From Trametopsis cervina (taxonomy: Eukaryota; Basidiomycota; Agaricomycetes; Polyporales; Irpicaceae), in NCBI GenBank assembly GCA_022385755.1, contig MU278349.1:372001-436000 (forward strand): DNA of 64,000 nt, in the 5' to 3' direction. This document shows positions 46,417 through 57,773 of this stretch, piece after piece. Every line of letters begins with the position of its first letter. The stretch's first letter is position 1. The position numbers were made by a program, and so were the translations under genes. The notes beneath the pieces are model-generated. The model saw nothing but the letters and a program-made list of their open reading frames with translations. It had not been told where the DNA came from and made no database searches.

Positions 46417-47118
46417 ATGGCTAAATCAACACGCTCGAAGGTCAAGAGACAGTGGCGTGCAAAGAAAAGGGAGGACAGTGTATACGCTGTCACGGACGCA
46501 GCTCGTTTGCATCGTCTATCCCAGAAGCTCAAGACGATAACGCAGACGGACAAGGATGGGGATCTAGAGTTAGAAGATGCCACTGAGCGCGATGAGGGAT
46601 TGGAGGAAGATGGACGAGGTTGGTGTTGGCTGGATTACTTAGGACTCCTAGATCATGAAGCTATCACGCCGGAAAATATGGGCATGCTCGCACGAACGAG
46701 TACTCGTTGTAGCACCAGGGCGAGCCTCCATCCAAAGAGTGGATCCCCGTGTGCTACGGCGCATTTTGAGCATCTTTTCTCGTCTGTCTCGTAAATGTTT
46801 ACAGACAGTCGTTGACACTTGGATCCTTCGTAGATGATACCCAGACTGCGGATACCACAAATGCTGCCGGTTAGCAGTCCACTTTTTGTTTTCAATACTG
46901 TATGCTTATCATTGTACAAAATCCTCTTTAAAGATGCTATGGAGCTTGACGGGAAAGCGACTTCGTCAAAACGGATATCCACGCACGGACCGCGAGAGTC
47001 GAGGAGGGTGGAGTGGAGGAAGTCTAAGGGCTTGCCCCCACAACAGTCGAGAGGGATGAATAGGCAGGGCACACCAGCGGCGAAACGCAAATCGGGTCGC
47101 TCTCAACGGAGACGATGA
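46417..47118 (+). CDS. Nucleolar LLP/Ybl028c-like protein (DUF2423)
   Basis: Two exons (46417..46618, 46934..47118) give 128 aa. The N-terminus MAKSTRSKVKRQWRAKKRED with AARLHRLSQKLK is the hallmark of the DUF2423 family (yeast Ybl028c, animal LLP homologues). The C-terminal exon carries SKRISTHGPRESRR and a basic tail, as in fungal members. These proteins are nucleolar and associated with large ribosomal subunit assembly. The intron of 315 nt is longer than either exon. If it is not removed, the frame runs on for 58 codons to a stop at 46794. The joined phase (G|AT) reproduces the family order, so splicing is favoured. Confidence 0.85.
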
Positions 47119-47447
47119 TGTTGTGCAGTCTAATACGCTTCTTCCTGGGTTCCCGTATCGTCTTACCTGTTTGTATCTGCGATTTCCCCCGCTTTGAGGG
47201 GTCGTGTTATGAAAGTGCACACTCCCTCTCGTAACACCTTATGTTTGACGTGCTATCGAGGCTCGAAACAAGCGAATGGCCTGGGGTCATCGTCTGATGC
47301 TAGTCCAAGTCATCACTTAAGGGCGAGATGGGATTGCGAAACGAGTGACACAATGTGTATTAGAATGTAATTATGGTATAAAAAGGGAGTCATTCTATCT
47401 AATCCTTCCGGTATATATTCCTTGTGAAGTATGATTGCTACAGCTAC
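47119..47447. other. Convergent 3' flank
   Basis: 329 bp between the LLP-type gene and the first membrane-protein copy. It contains TATAAAA at 47377-47383 with no plus-strand gene behind it. The segment TTAGAATGT near 47360 recurs at the matching place downstream of the second copy (about 49734), consistent with segmental duplication. Confidence 0.5.
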
Positions 47448-49237
47448 TCACACACGCGCCCGGGCACCTTCGTGAATGGTCATCTTCTCATTATCTTCTG
47501 TATCGTCGTAGTCCGCCTCCATCATCTTGCTAGTGCCGGCAACGGGTCTGCACCGGGCGATGATGTCAATAACGTTTCGACATGGAAAGGAAGCACTCAC
47601 GTGAAATCTTCTACAACATAATGATCGGTCGTGACACGGATTTCCGGTGTCCGGCCATTGTTGGGGTATCTGTGGGACATGGCAACAGCAAACTGATTCG
47701 CGTAGGCATTCCCTGAGCTCGTGCTAACGTAGAGAGAGCTGCCGCCGTTGATGCTGAAGTCCTGCAAACGCATGACGAGACGGCCTGCTGCGATTGTGCT
47801 ATAGATTTTGACTAAGCGGATTGACAGTGTATTCGCGGGTGAAATAACCTACGAAACAGTAGCAGCGGGAATCTGTAAAGGACATCAGGAAATGTGCGTC
47901 CGACGTGGATGGTGAGGCACATACCGTGCCGATGCTAGACGAACCCAGATTTTCTAGATGTTAAACACGCGACATGGGAATTAGAGATCAAGAACGTACA
48001 TGTTCATAACAGCTAAATGCAAACGACCGTCAGTTAGCGAATATTCTCGTACGAGGTAAACAATATTTACCGTTGAGATCAAGCACACTGAGAACCTATC
48101 AGAGCCGAGAGGATAAGTGAGAAACGCAGGGTCAGCTGACTCAACATGCAGACTTACTGCTGGAACAGCATTGCATAAAAAGGTAACACAAAAGTAGACC
48201 AGCCCGTCCTGGAAAAGCATTTTCCAAAGACTTGAGTGGACTTTCTGTCTCATCAGAGCCGCAATGGTAAAGCATAACACAATGAGGTCAACGCCCATCG
48301 CTACACAAAAGCCACGCTAAATGAGTAAGGCACATGTCAGATGCAATGCCACAGACGTACTGGAGAAGAAGCTGGCCATTAGCAGGCCGTGATTTGTGCT
48401 GTTTACCACACAACCCTGTGCCTCAGACGAGTACTGCGCGTCTATTATGAACATGCCGCGCCACAGAATAGCCCAATGTGCGAGGGCTAGGATACCTAAT
48501 GGTACGGCTACAAACAACTTGCGTTCCCACAGCGCTAGCCTAGGTTTGCTGAGTGTTGTACGAGAGGGAGGCCACGGAGTACCTACGTGCGAACAATCAA
48601 AGAACTAGAGGCAGCAAGGATGGCGAGGTTGCCAGTTATCTAAGGCAATAATCAGCAAGGGCGCTGCATGTCGATGTCCACGCGTGGAGGACTTACTGCA
48701 TTCCAGGTATATAGTGCTTGACAGTCGATCTGACGGCCCTAAGCGACTTCCATGACCGATGTTACATATTACACATACCGGCGATTTCTCTTCAAAGGAG
48801 ACAATCCTAAGGAGGGCATTTGAGGATCAGTAGAAACGTGAGCTTTGCGAGAAACCACTCACAGGCCGACCAGAGCAGACAACAGGCCGTATCTACTTAG
48901 GAAGAATAGAACTGATAGAGCATCAGCTCTCAAAATTGCCTTACACGTAAAACGATGTACTCTGGAATCGTCCGTCACGTCAACACGCAGGTGCGACCGA
49001 CAGGATTGTCCTACTTACCAATGGCCATGTAAACTTCCGCGTCCGAGTGATCAGAGACCACTCAAATCCAGCGGTCTGGAAGATTTCCCAGACGAAGACA
49101 CCGAAAAAAACGAAGATAGTGTTCGCGAGTACATCTCAGTGAACGAAAATCCCTGTGAGCGCACTGTCCTAATTCACATAACGAAACAACATACCGGCAT
49201 CTTTCGTCACCTCTGAGAGCGACGTCCAATCAACCAT
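47448..49237 (-). CDS. Intron-rich multi-pass membrane protein, copy 1
   Basis: About 336 aa over 14 exons (49195..49237, 49019..49134, 48863..48911, 48779..48806, 48697..48729, 48587..48639, 48361..48539, 48158..48300, 48071..48095, 48000..48012, 47925..47934, 47853..47872, 47601..47798, 47448..47547). At least six hydrophobic segments are visible, for example TIFVFFGVFVWEIF, RYGLLSALVGLIVSF, VPLGILALAHWAILW and FQDGLVYFCVTFLCNAVPAV; IDCQALYTWNA and IPAAT are family landmarks. The tail is polar (TSKMMEADYDDTEDNEK). It belongs to the large group of uncharacterised 7-TM-like proteins of mushroom fungi; function unknown. The join between exons 2 and 3 is one base short of an open frame (see findings). 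All other junctions are in phase. Confidence 0.75.
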
Positions 49238-49811
49238 ATTGAAGCCGTCGAGCGGAATCGTCGACGCTCAGGCCCAAACCTTGAGCAGAGTTTGAAAGCG
49301 AGTGGGAGGGAGAACGAGGACACTGTTCCCTTGACACCATTGCCAGCCTAATATTGAGGCGAGAGTTATGAAGCGCCTATTATGTAGTTGCGGCTCCCGA
49401 ACAAAAGGGCAATCAAATATTGGCCTGCCCTGGAGGCGCGTTCATGTAAGTCCGAACAGGAAAGGGTAGTATTCGAGCCACAACTTACAATCGTCCAGAG
49501 AGTATGTTCCACGTTGTAGTTCATGTCCCATTCCATGTCATTCATCCTCATTGTCAATGCGTTGAGAGTGAAACTTACCTCCAGGCGGCCAACCACCGCG
49601 CATTATGCCACCCCATAAGGAAATTTAGCGCTATCGCTCCAAGCGAGCGACCGTGCGCCTCGTAATGCGCCATTACTTCTTCATCTGCCGAGAGAGCGCA
49701 TCCAATCGGAGGAAAGAGCGACGGTATATGCATTAGAATGTGACTATGAGTAAGTACTGTCTGGTATCCTTCCCTCCCTCCCTTCTATATTTGAACAGCT
49801 CTGGCGCACGT
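49238..49811. other. Spacer between the two membrane-protein copies
   Basis: 574 bp. It serves as promoter of copy 1 and 3' flank of copy 2. A 76-codon minus-strand frame at 49366-49596 shows no family similarity. Confidence 0.5.
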
Positions 49812-51580
49812 TCAGACGTTGTGGTGGCCTCCTTGAATTGATGTCTTTTCACTATCTCCTGTATCGTCATAGCCCATAGGGGACTCCGCCTCCATCATTT
49901 TGCTGGTGCCAGGAACAGGGCTAAACGAAAGGACGTCAGAGCACTTCACATGGGAGACTGAACTAAGACTGACGGAAAATCTTCTACAACATAGTGATCT
50001 GTGGTTACACGTATTTCCGGTGTTTTGGTAGATAGTCTGTGGGTCATCGCGACAGCGAACTGATTCGCGCCGTAGGCGTTTGCCGAGGTGGTGTTGACGT
50101 AGACGGAGTTGCTGCCGTTAGTGCTAAACTCTTGTAAGCGCATCACGAGGCGACAAGCTGCGATTGTGCTGAAGGGTAGCATGAGCTGAGAAGCAGGAAT
50201 CATAATAGGGAGTCGCGCACGAGACAGTTGCAGCGGGTATCTGTAAACAAGAATAAATAAGTCGGACATGGTGCGTTAGGGAAGTGCATACCGTTCCGAT
50301 ACTGAAAGTGGCCATAGAACACGCTACTTGAGCACAACGCACAGTAATTTGAAGTTAGGACTCACATATTCATGACAGCTAGTACAAAAACGGATTAACA
50401 TAAAGTAACGCCGCCTGAGGAAAGTTCTCACCATTAAGATTAAGCACACTAAGGATCTAAGTTCACAAGGCGATGAGTTAATCAATATTGACTGAAAGTA
50501 GACGTGACGTACTGCTGGAACCGCGTTACACAAGAAAGTGACGCAGAAATAGATCAAGCCGTCCTGGAAGAGCAGTTTCCAGAGACCGGAATGAATTTTT
50601 TGTCTTGTTAAAGCCGCGATGGTGAACCCCAACACGATGAAGTCGACGCCCATCGCTACAACAGATGTAATGGGTATTAACGAAGATCATTAAGAGTCAA
50701 CAGAATGTACGCACTGGAGAAAAAGCTAGCCATCAACAGACCGTGGTTTGTGCTGACCACAATACAGCCCTGGGCTTCAGGCGAATACTGCGCGTCGATA
50801 ATGAACATGCCACGCCAAAGAATCACCCAATGTGCGACGGCTAAAATGGCTAAGGGTATTGCTATCTTGATTTTCCGCTCCCATAATGCTAACCTGAACA
50901 CGCTGAGCGGGGTATATGTACGACCTTGTGAGATACTTACGAGCGGATAATCAGCGAGCTGGAAGCTGCCAATATGGCCAAGTTGCCTGTAATCTAAAGA
51001 ATAGACCATGTCAAAAGCGCGACGCGGTCACAAGTTGACGGCATACTGCGTTCCAGGTATACAGTGCTTGGCAGTTGATCTAGAGAAGATTCAGCAACTG
51101 ATGTGCAGACAGGAAACGCATGTCACCAACCGGAGACTTCTCTTCGAATGACACAATCCTGCAGAAGACGGCTGAGAGGATTGAACGCGAGAATTGTGTG
51201 GACAAGACACTTACATGCCAACCAGAGCAAACAATAGGCCATATCGACATAAAAAGAATAAGGCTTTGCGAACGCGTCAGCCACTACACCAGCAACGAAG
51301 AATGAATATGTGTACTCTGTAATGATCTGATCAACGACGGGGAACATCGGCATAGGGGCTGCACTTACCAATGGCCATGTGAACTTTCGCGAGCGAGTGA
51401 TGAGCGACAATTCGAATCCTAGAGTCTGCAAAAGCTCCCAAACATAGACACCAAAAAGAACGAATATGATGTCCGTGAGCGCACCTAGATGAACTTATTT
51501 AGCTGCACGTGCTCTATACAAACCAACCTTGACGCACCGGCATCTTTTGCGACTTCAGAGAGCGATGACCATTCAACCAT
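49812..51580 (-). CDS. Intron-rich multi-pass membrane protein, copy 2
   Basis: Tandem paralogue of the previous gene with the same 14-exon plan. Exons fixed by me include 51538..51580, 51369..51484, 51215..51263, 51131..51158, 51047..51079 and the last, 49812..49920. Landmarks: MVEWSSLSEVAKDAGALTD, FVLFGVYVWELLQTLGFE, RYGLLFALVGMIVSFEEKSP, INCQALYTWNA, RGMFIIDAQYSPEAQGC, MGVDFIVLGFTIAALTRQK and FQDGLIYFCVTFLCNAVPA, then a polar tail ending GDSEKTSIQGGHHNV. The 13-, 10- and 20-nt exons of copy 1 are matched by exons of the same sizes here. The same one-base deficit between exons 2 and 3 is present. Function unknown; the N-glycosylation-type and NSVYVNTTS segment near the C-terminus faces away from the membrane core. 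Confidence 0.75.
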
Positions 51581-51792
51581 CTTGAATCAGTCAGCAGGAT
51601 AGTCTAGGGTCAGACCGAACCTAGGTGGGACGTTGTCTTAGAGACAAGAGCGGGAGGCGAAGGAGTGCTGCCGTGGCACCGCCCGCCTACAATACTTGTA
51701 GGTTCGGCAGCGCCTATTGTTTATATTCCCGACGCAGGTTCGAGCCCAAACATGACATGCCGGCAATCGCTTTTCCAGCTTCCTCGAGGCTT

Positions 51793-52235
51793 TTACGTAT
51801 CTTGTCGCCAATCAACCCGAATAGCTTCGAAGGACGGATCCTGTTTGTGACGGACAGAACGAAGCCAGTGGCGGGGAATTCACACCGCTGACAGATCTGT
51901 ACGGTTTACAGTCCTAACCTCACCTTGCATGTCTCGACGACCGTGTCGTTCCACATGTTGTGTAGTTCAATACTAGCGCTCGATACCCCCCGGAAAGTAC
52001 GGAGAGATTGGTATTCTGCCGGCTAGTTAAAACACCGTATGTGCTGAGCAGATGACGACCTACCAAATTGATACCAAAGTGTGTAGAGCCTCGTTTGTAG
52101 AAAGTTGTCCCTCTTTTCGTCGCGCCCTTGATGAGTTTGCATTATAGTAGGTACGGCACATACCATTTCGTACAATGCAATGTACATAAAGTAACCGCAG
52201 TTTCCTACGACAGTGGGCGCTCCGCGCGGGCTCAT
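51793..52235 (-). CDS. Unrecognised 93-aa protein
   Basis: Four short exons (52164..52235, 52064..52126, 51924..52022, 51793..51840) are all multiples of three and join in phase with GT-AG ends. The protein starts MSPRGAPTVVGNCGYFMYIA, has a weakly hydrophobic N-terminus, a basic middle (GATKRGTTFYKRGSTHFG) and a longer polar C-terminus (ELHNMWNDTVVETCK, ending VDWRQDT). Size and layout would suit a small mitochondrial or membrane-associated subunit, but I do not recognise it. The first intron is only 37 nt. It follows ERB1 in the same orientation, 228 bp behind the ERB1 stop codon. Confidence 0.6.
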
Positions 52236-52463
52236 AGCCGTTGACTGATCGGCGCTAAATGCTTCACAATTCCCGGGAGTTCATTTTCTCACGACCAGAG
52301 GAGTCAAATACCTGAGCGCCTTACCTTCAACGAACCACCTACTATTCGGAATGTTGGATGATGCGCGAGTATTATACGCATATGACAATGTAAGGAACAT
52401 GAACGAATTGGAGGCCCGGAATGAGGGATATACCTCTCAGGAGTACCAACATAGGAATAGCGT

Positions 52464-55086
52464 TTAGCTGCACCAAACAGCGACATCACCGTCTGCGCCC
52501 GCACTGAGTAGCCAAGGCTGCTTTGGCACCCATTTAACCTGTAGGACACCGAGACCGTCCTTTACATGGTGACCGCGCAATATCTTGAGAGGAACAATGA
52601 GTGGGTCGGTCATGAGGTCGTTGTATACTCTTGCGTGGAAAATCTGGATAGAACCGTCGTCGGATGACGAGGCAAATAGCGGATACGTAGGGTGGAAATG
52701 CAGGGACCGTATGGCACGAGTGTGGTATCTACGCAAGAGTCAATGCGGCAATGTCGACGCAGTGAGAAATTCACATACCTCAAGATCTTGTACGGCTTGT
52801 CGCTCATTTCTAAATCGAACCAGCACAACTTCCGGTCGTACCCTCCCACAATGAGATGGTCACCCAAAGGATGTACATCCATACATGAGATCCATTTGAT
52901 ACCTGGCTGGAGTGTCTTCAGAAGCTTCTGCTCGGCAAGATTGTACATGCGGACATAACGCTGAGTCTGGAGGGACAAAATCGTCAGTTACGTCATTTAT
53001 GTCGAATTGACAACTCACGGCAACGAAGAAATTGGGTTTCGTCGGATGGAAAAGAACCAGTTGAACTGTACCCTTGACCTTCTTAAAGGGAGCTTGGGAA
53101 TGTCGCCTCGATAACTGATGTATCCAGACTCCGCTCTGGCCCTCGGTACTTGCTGTTATATATGACTAAGTTTATGCGGGTGCCGAATGGCTGGGATTTT
53201 TGTACTCACAAACGGTGGCGAAGTAATCGCCTTTTCTGTGCCACGTGAGCTGTTTTGGCAGTCCAGAGGATGGCGGTAGAGTGATAGTGAGGACGGGTTT
53301 GTCTGTCGTGAAGTTGTCGCTCGATACTGCTTTCCACTTCACTGGAGAAGGTGTAGCAGGTTGGGGAGGAAGATTAGCAGGCGCGAGGAGGGCAGTGGTT
53401 GCAGCTAGGATGCTTTGTGGTAGGAACGGTGGTATAAGTAGATGCAGCTGCTCATCACTGTGAATGTGTGTGAGTTAGTATGGATGAATAGGACGTATTT
53501 ACTCACATGCCAACCACAAGGAAATTAACATCTGTACGTGGGCACCACTCGATCGAACCAATTTTATTGCTGAACTTCCAAGATTTTACCACCTTTCCAA
53601 CAGTGACTTCCCATACCTGGACCATACCATTTTCATCGCCACTGGCAGCCCAGATACCATCCGGACTGATAGCAAGAGCGCGCGGACGACTGCTGGCGTG
53701 GGTGACTTGCAACGACCGGTACAGAGGGAATGGCTTCAGGCTGCTTGGGCTGGGTAGCTTGGGAACGAGACTGTTGGGGTCGATTTGCAGCTTTTTCCGT
53801 TGTATGCGGGGTGCAAGGTATAAGTCCAGCTGGCGACTGAAGCGCTCTTGGATGAACTGGTCGTAGGCAGGAACGAGCCGCAGAGCGGAATATTTTTGGG
53901 GAAGGAAATCCCGATCTCGTTCCTCCTTGTCAGTCGCTTCCCAATCCTTCTTCTCCTCTTCAGTGGGTAGATATTCCTCTGGTGGATTATATGATTCTGC
54001 GTGTGTCGGCAGTCGAGGCTTCGGGGCAGGAAGGGGGGCCGGCTGATTGGATGGCTCTTCATTCCAGATGGGGTAGAACTGAAGGCGAGAGGAAGATGTC
54101 TGTGGCTTTTTCGGGACTATACGGCCTTGACGAATAGCGCGGACTATTTTCATGACCTATGTAATAACATTGATAAGCCGCTCGAAACTATCCAGAGTAA
54201 TGCATACCTTTTGTTTCTCCCATTTACTAGGGACCCATCGTCGTTTGGGTTCTGGCGCTGCCGAGAGAGGCATGATTTCTTCCTTCCCTTTACCGGTGAA
54301 CCATTCCACGGTGGGCTCATAAGGATCGTAGTTCGCATCTGGGTTTTCGTTTTCTTGGAGCCTGCGTATCAGATCAAGTTCCTCAGGTGACAAAGGCTTG
54401 TCAGCCTGAGCCTTAGTATCAAACGCAGTGGTCCTACAAGTCCATGGGTGAATATGAGAATGATACGAGCACTTTACCACATACCATGCCCCAGGATCGT
54501 CCACAGTTTCCAGAAACTTATCCAATTCGTCTCCTCTTGCGGGGCGCAAGACCTTCTTGCCATTAATATCATACCCCACGTGCGGTAGATCGTCGTACCA
54601 ATGCATAGGTATATCTCCGACACGATTTGGTGTCTAAAACATATTGGTGAGCGGCGCTCCAGTCGACTTCGAAATGTATAATCATACGTCTTCAGTGGAA
54701 GAGTCGGAGTCATAGTCGGGTTCAATCTCGGGGTAGACGCGTTTTGGTTGACCAGTGACACTAGAGATAATAGTCTTCGGTTTTGGAAAGATATGAAGCT
54801 CCGAATCTGAAGAAAATTCATCATCGCTGTCGTCTTGCGACCTCTCATCCTCATCGTCTTCTTCGCTGCCTTCATCAACCTCGGAGTCTTCAGCTTCGCT
54901 GTCCGACCTCGTGTCTATCTCAGGGAATTCTTCTACCTCTCCGTCATCCGAGGGAACCTCCCCGTCCAAGGCTTCGTCCTCACTTTCTATTTCGAGGCCT
55001 ACATCGGCTGGAAATGATATCCGCGGAGTTTCGTCTTCAGAAATCGACTTCCTTTTCCTCCCGGTTTTTGAGGCTGGCGCGGCCAT
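52464..55086 (-). CDS. ERB1: Ribosome biogenesis protein ERB1/BOP1
   Basis: Eight exons (54688..55086, 54485..54633, 54208..54433, 53507..54156, 53210..53457, 53019..53152, 52779..52966, 52464..52728) give 752 aa. ERB1 is part of the PeBoW (Nop7-Erb1-Ytm1) complex needed for 27S pre-rRNA processing and 60S assembly in the nucleolus. A long acidic N-terminus ([20 protein letters not shown]) is followed by the BOP1 N-terminal domain: [60 protein letters not shown] and [17 protein letters not shown]. The C-terminal half forms WD40 repeats: [67 protein letters not shown] and [20 protein letters not shown]. The family assignment is certain. It shares a short promoter with ARP4. Confidence 0.97.
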
Positions 55087-55277
55087 AAGGAAAGAATAAA
55101 TATGTCGAGAATACGTTCAGTGGCTGAACACCTGAATAGAGAGGCGCCCATGAAATTTAGTGAAGTTCTCACGTTGCTCTCGTGGCTAAGAGCATCTGGA
55201 TGGGCGCTTCCTTCCAGAGTTCGCCTAGCGCACTGAAGCACTGTGGCCTAACTCTTCAAGCTTTACCACAATCCACC
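55087..55277. promoter_or_regulatory. Bidirectional promoter of ERB1 and ARP4
   Basis: Only 191 bp separate the two divergent start codons, so both promoters must overlap here. No TATA box is obvious on either side. Coupling of ribosome assembly and chromatin genes is an inference. Confidence 0.7.
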
Positions 55278-57097
55278 ATGGTTGTCTATGGAGGAGGTAG
55301 GCATTTTGCTGATGACTTATATAACTACTAATAAGCTTGCACGCGTCTGTAGATGAGGTCTCTGCTCTAGTGGTCGATATTGGTAGCTCTACTCTACGTG
55401 CGGGGTACGCGGGCGACGATACGCCAAAGGTCGTGATTCCTACGTGTTATGGCTTCACAGTTGAAGCTGATCAAGAAGGAGGAGACGTCACCATGGGCGA
55501 AGAAGGAGCGCAGGGAGAAACGACAGAACGGCCGGCCAAGAAGACGAAGTTATACGTGGGCCAAAATGGTCCATCGGTTTGGAGAGCCCAGATGGAGGTC
55601 GGGCACCCTGTGCAGGACAGTCTCAGTACGTGCCAACTCATGTCACATATACGCCTATTGAATTATTGCTTGCGTTTAGTTACGGACTTCACCCCCATCC
55701 CTTCGCTCATCTCTCATGCACTCACAGAAGTGATGCGATGTAACCCTGCTGAACATCCGATACTCGTGACAGAACCCGCTTGGAACACGACAGCCAACAG
55801 GGAACGCATGGCGGAAATCATGTTTGAAGAGTTCCAAGCCCCCGCCTTCTACATTGCAAATACAGGTGTCCTCAATGCGTGCGTGATTCAGCTTCGAGTA
55901 TGACCCCGTGAAGCTTATAATACCACGACCCAAACTCAGTTTTGCGGCCGGAAGAGGTTCGGCTCTCGTTGTTGATATTGGTCACACGCAAGCAAGCGTT
56001 ACCCCCGTTGTTGACGGATTTGTGTTACGAAAAGGCATGTGCTATTGCATCCTCGTGCAACCCTCGATACTTACTACAGTGCGGCATGTAGGTCTTGCTC
56101 ACTCTAGCCTTCCGATGCTAGTACAAGCGCACACAAGACACATGCTCACCTCTCCTTCACACGGCCGCCAAGGTATACAGCTATATCCCCATCAGCTCAT
56201 CGCAAGTAAACAAGTACGTTCGTATTGCTATTCACTGCAGAAATGCATGCTAATATTATCTTAGCCAGTTGACATAGCAGTGCAACCACGCTTTACACTT
56301 CGCGAGGATCGTATTGCAGGAACTACTGAGAGCTGGAAAACTTGGTATGAGGCTAGAGAAACCGAAGAATGGGTACAAAGCGTAGCTGGTGTTCTGGACC
56401 AGGGGTGGAACGACCAGTACGTGACCGGCTTTATCAGCTCGAGTGAGCTATCTGTTGAGAGGCCCGAAGTTTAGCAGCTCAGAAAGGCTCTCGGCACTAT
56501 GAGTTCCCGACCGGATACAGCAACTATTTCGGCGTAGAGCGTTTCATCGTAGGAGAGCAGTATTTCATGCACACTGCTCAACTGCAGGTACGCTGCAAGT
56601 GTTTTACCCTTCTATAGCCTACTGACAAAACCCCCTACTTACTTAAACCAATTAGGCCTCAAATCCGAATTTACCAAAGACCATCCCGGCACTAATTACA
56701 CAAGCTCTCGCCGCTTGTGATCCCGACATTCGTCAGGTATTACTCGGAAACGTCGTCTTAACTGGAGGCGGAAGTCTCCTCTCTGGATTGGCTGACCGTC
56801 TAAGCTCTGAATTGCAAAGAAATCTCAGCCATGTGAGTTTGTTCTTTATTTGGAAAAGCAGCATTCGGAATGACCTTCTGTACAGACAAAGATACATGCG
56901 CCGGGAAACCCTACCGAGAGGCGATTTGGTGGATGGCTAGGGGGTAGCATTCTTGGAAGCCTTGGAACATTCCATCAATTATGGATCAGCAAGGAGGAGT
57001 GGCAGGTGCGCTCTGCCGGCAAGCGTCATATCATCGAATTATTGACCCGTCACTCTAGGAACACGGAAAAGCCATCGTTGGTCAACGATGCAAATAG
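55278..57097 (+). CDS. ARP4: Actin-related protein 4
   Basis: Ten exons (55278..55296, 55353..55625, 55680..55878, 55940..56034, 56092..56213, 56265..56442, 56475..56587, 56656..56832, 56886..57005, 57059..57097) give 444 aa. Arp4 is a nuclear actin-fold subunit of NuA4, INO80 and SWR1-type chromatin complexes. Motifs: [20 protein letters not shown] with phosphate-loop residues, [16 protein letters not shown], the Arp4-type insert (acidic, [10 protein letters not shown]), [73 protein letters not shown] and [20 protein letters not shown]. The C-terminus is [12 protein letters not shown]. Intron 4 appears to begin with GC instead of GT. The intron after exon 6 is 32-35 nt in the only version with an open frame. 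The first coding exon is 19 nt. Confidence 0.93.
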
Positions 57098-57773
57098 ATC
57101 ATCCATTGCTTGTGCTGTTTTGTGTAATGTAGTTTCACTGTCTCTGTACCCATGTGTCTATAATAATGCAAACTTCCGACCGAACGTCCCCATGTCCTGA
57201 CGACGAAAGCATACCTTCAGCATAGCGCTCGCGGTGCATATACTTAGATCTTGAGCATGGGCACGACCCTCTGCGTTATTACAGGATAATATACATGGGT
57301 AATGGTAGGAGGAAACAGATCAATCGAATGGTGACTATACATGAAACTACCGCAACGTGAAAACCTGAGGTTGGCCTTGTCCGACAAGTACACAACCACA
57401 CGACCTGGGGAAAGCACCGCTTTCCCTACGTCTGTTCCACGACTATTGCCACATCAATCTTCTATCACTCCATCCAGAGTCCATATACAATGCCGCTGCA
57501 CGGGCCCCGGGGTGCACGTCAAATCGCAGCTTCAGAGAAAGAGGTATCAGAGGATGAGGAATAAAGGGGATTTGCATTCAGATGCTAAGGGAGAGGAAGG
57601 GACGGCGACTCGATCCGGTGTGAAGGAGAACGTCCAACACCAAATGCGCGCACATCAATAGATAGGAGAATAAAAGAAAGAGGGGGGGTGTAACCTTGAA
57701 ACCTCCAGTGTTGAATATGGAATGTCGTGAATGCCGACCAAACAAGGTCATCGAAGGCTGCCAGTATGCATGA
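57098..57773. other. Convergent intergenic region
   Basis: 676 bp between the ARP4 and Q-rich gene 3' ends. A 106-codon plus-strand frame (57341-57661) has no splice or motif support. Nothing else is seen. Confidence 0.5.

Noticed and set aside
47377..47383. TATAAAA box on the plus strand
   Set aside because: No plus-strand gene follows; it sits between two convergent 3' ends, so it is unlikely to be a core promoter.
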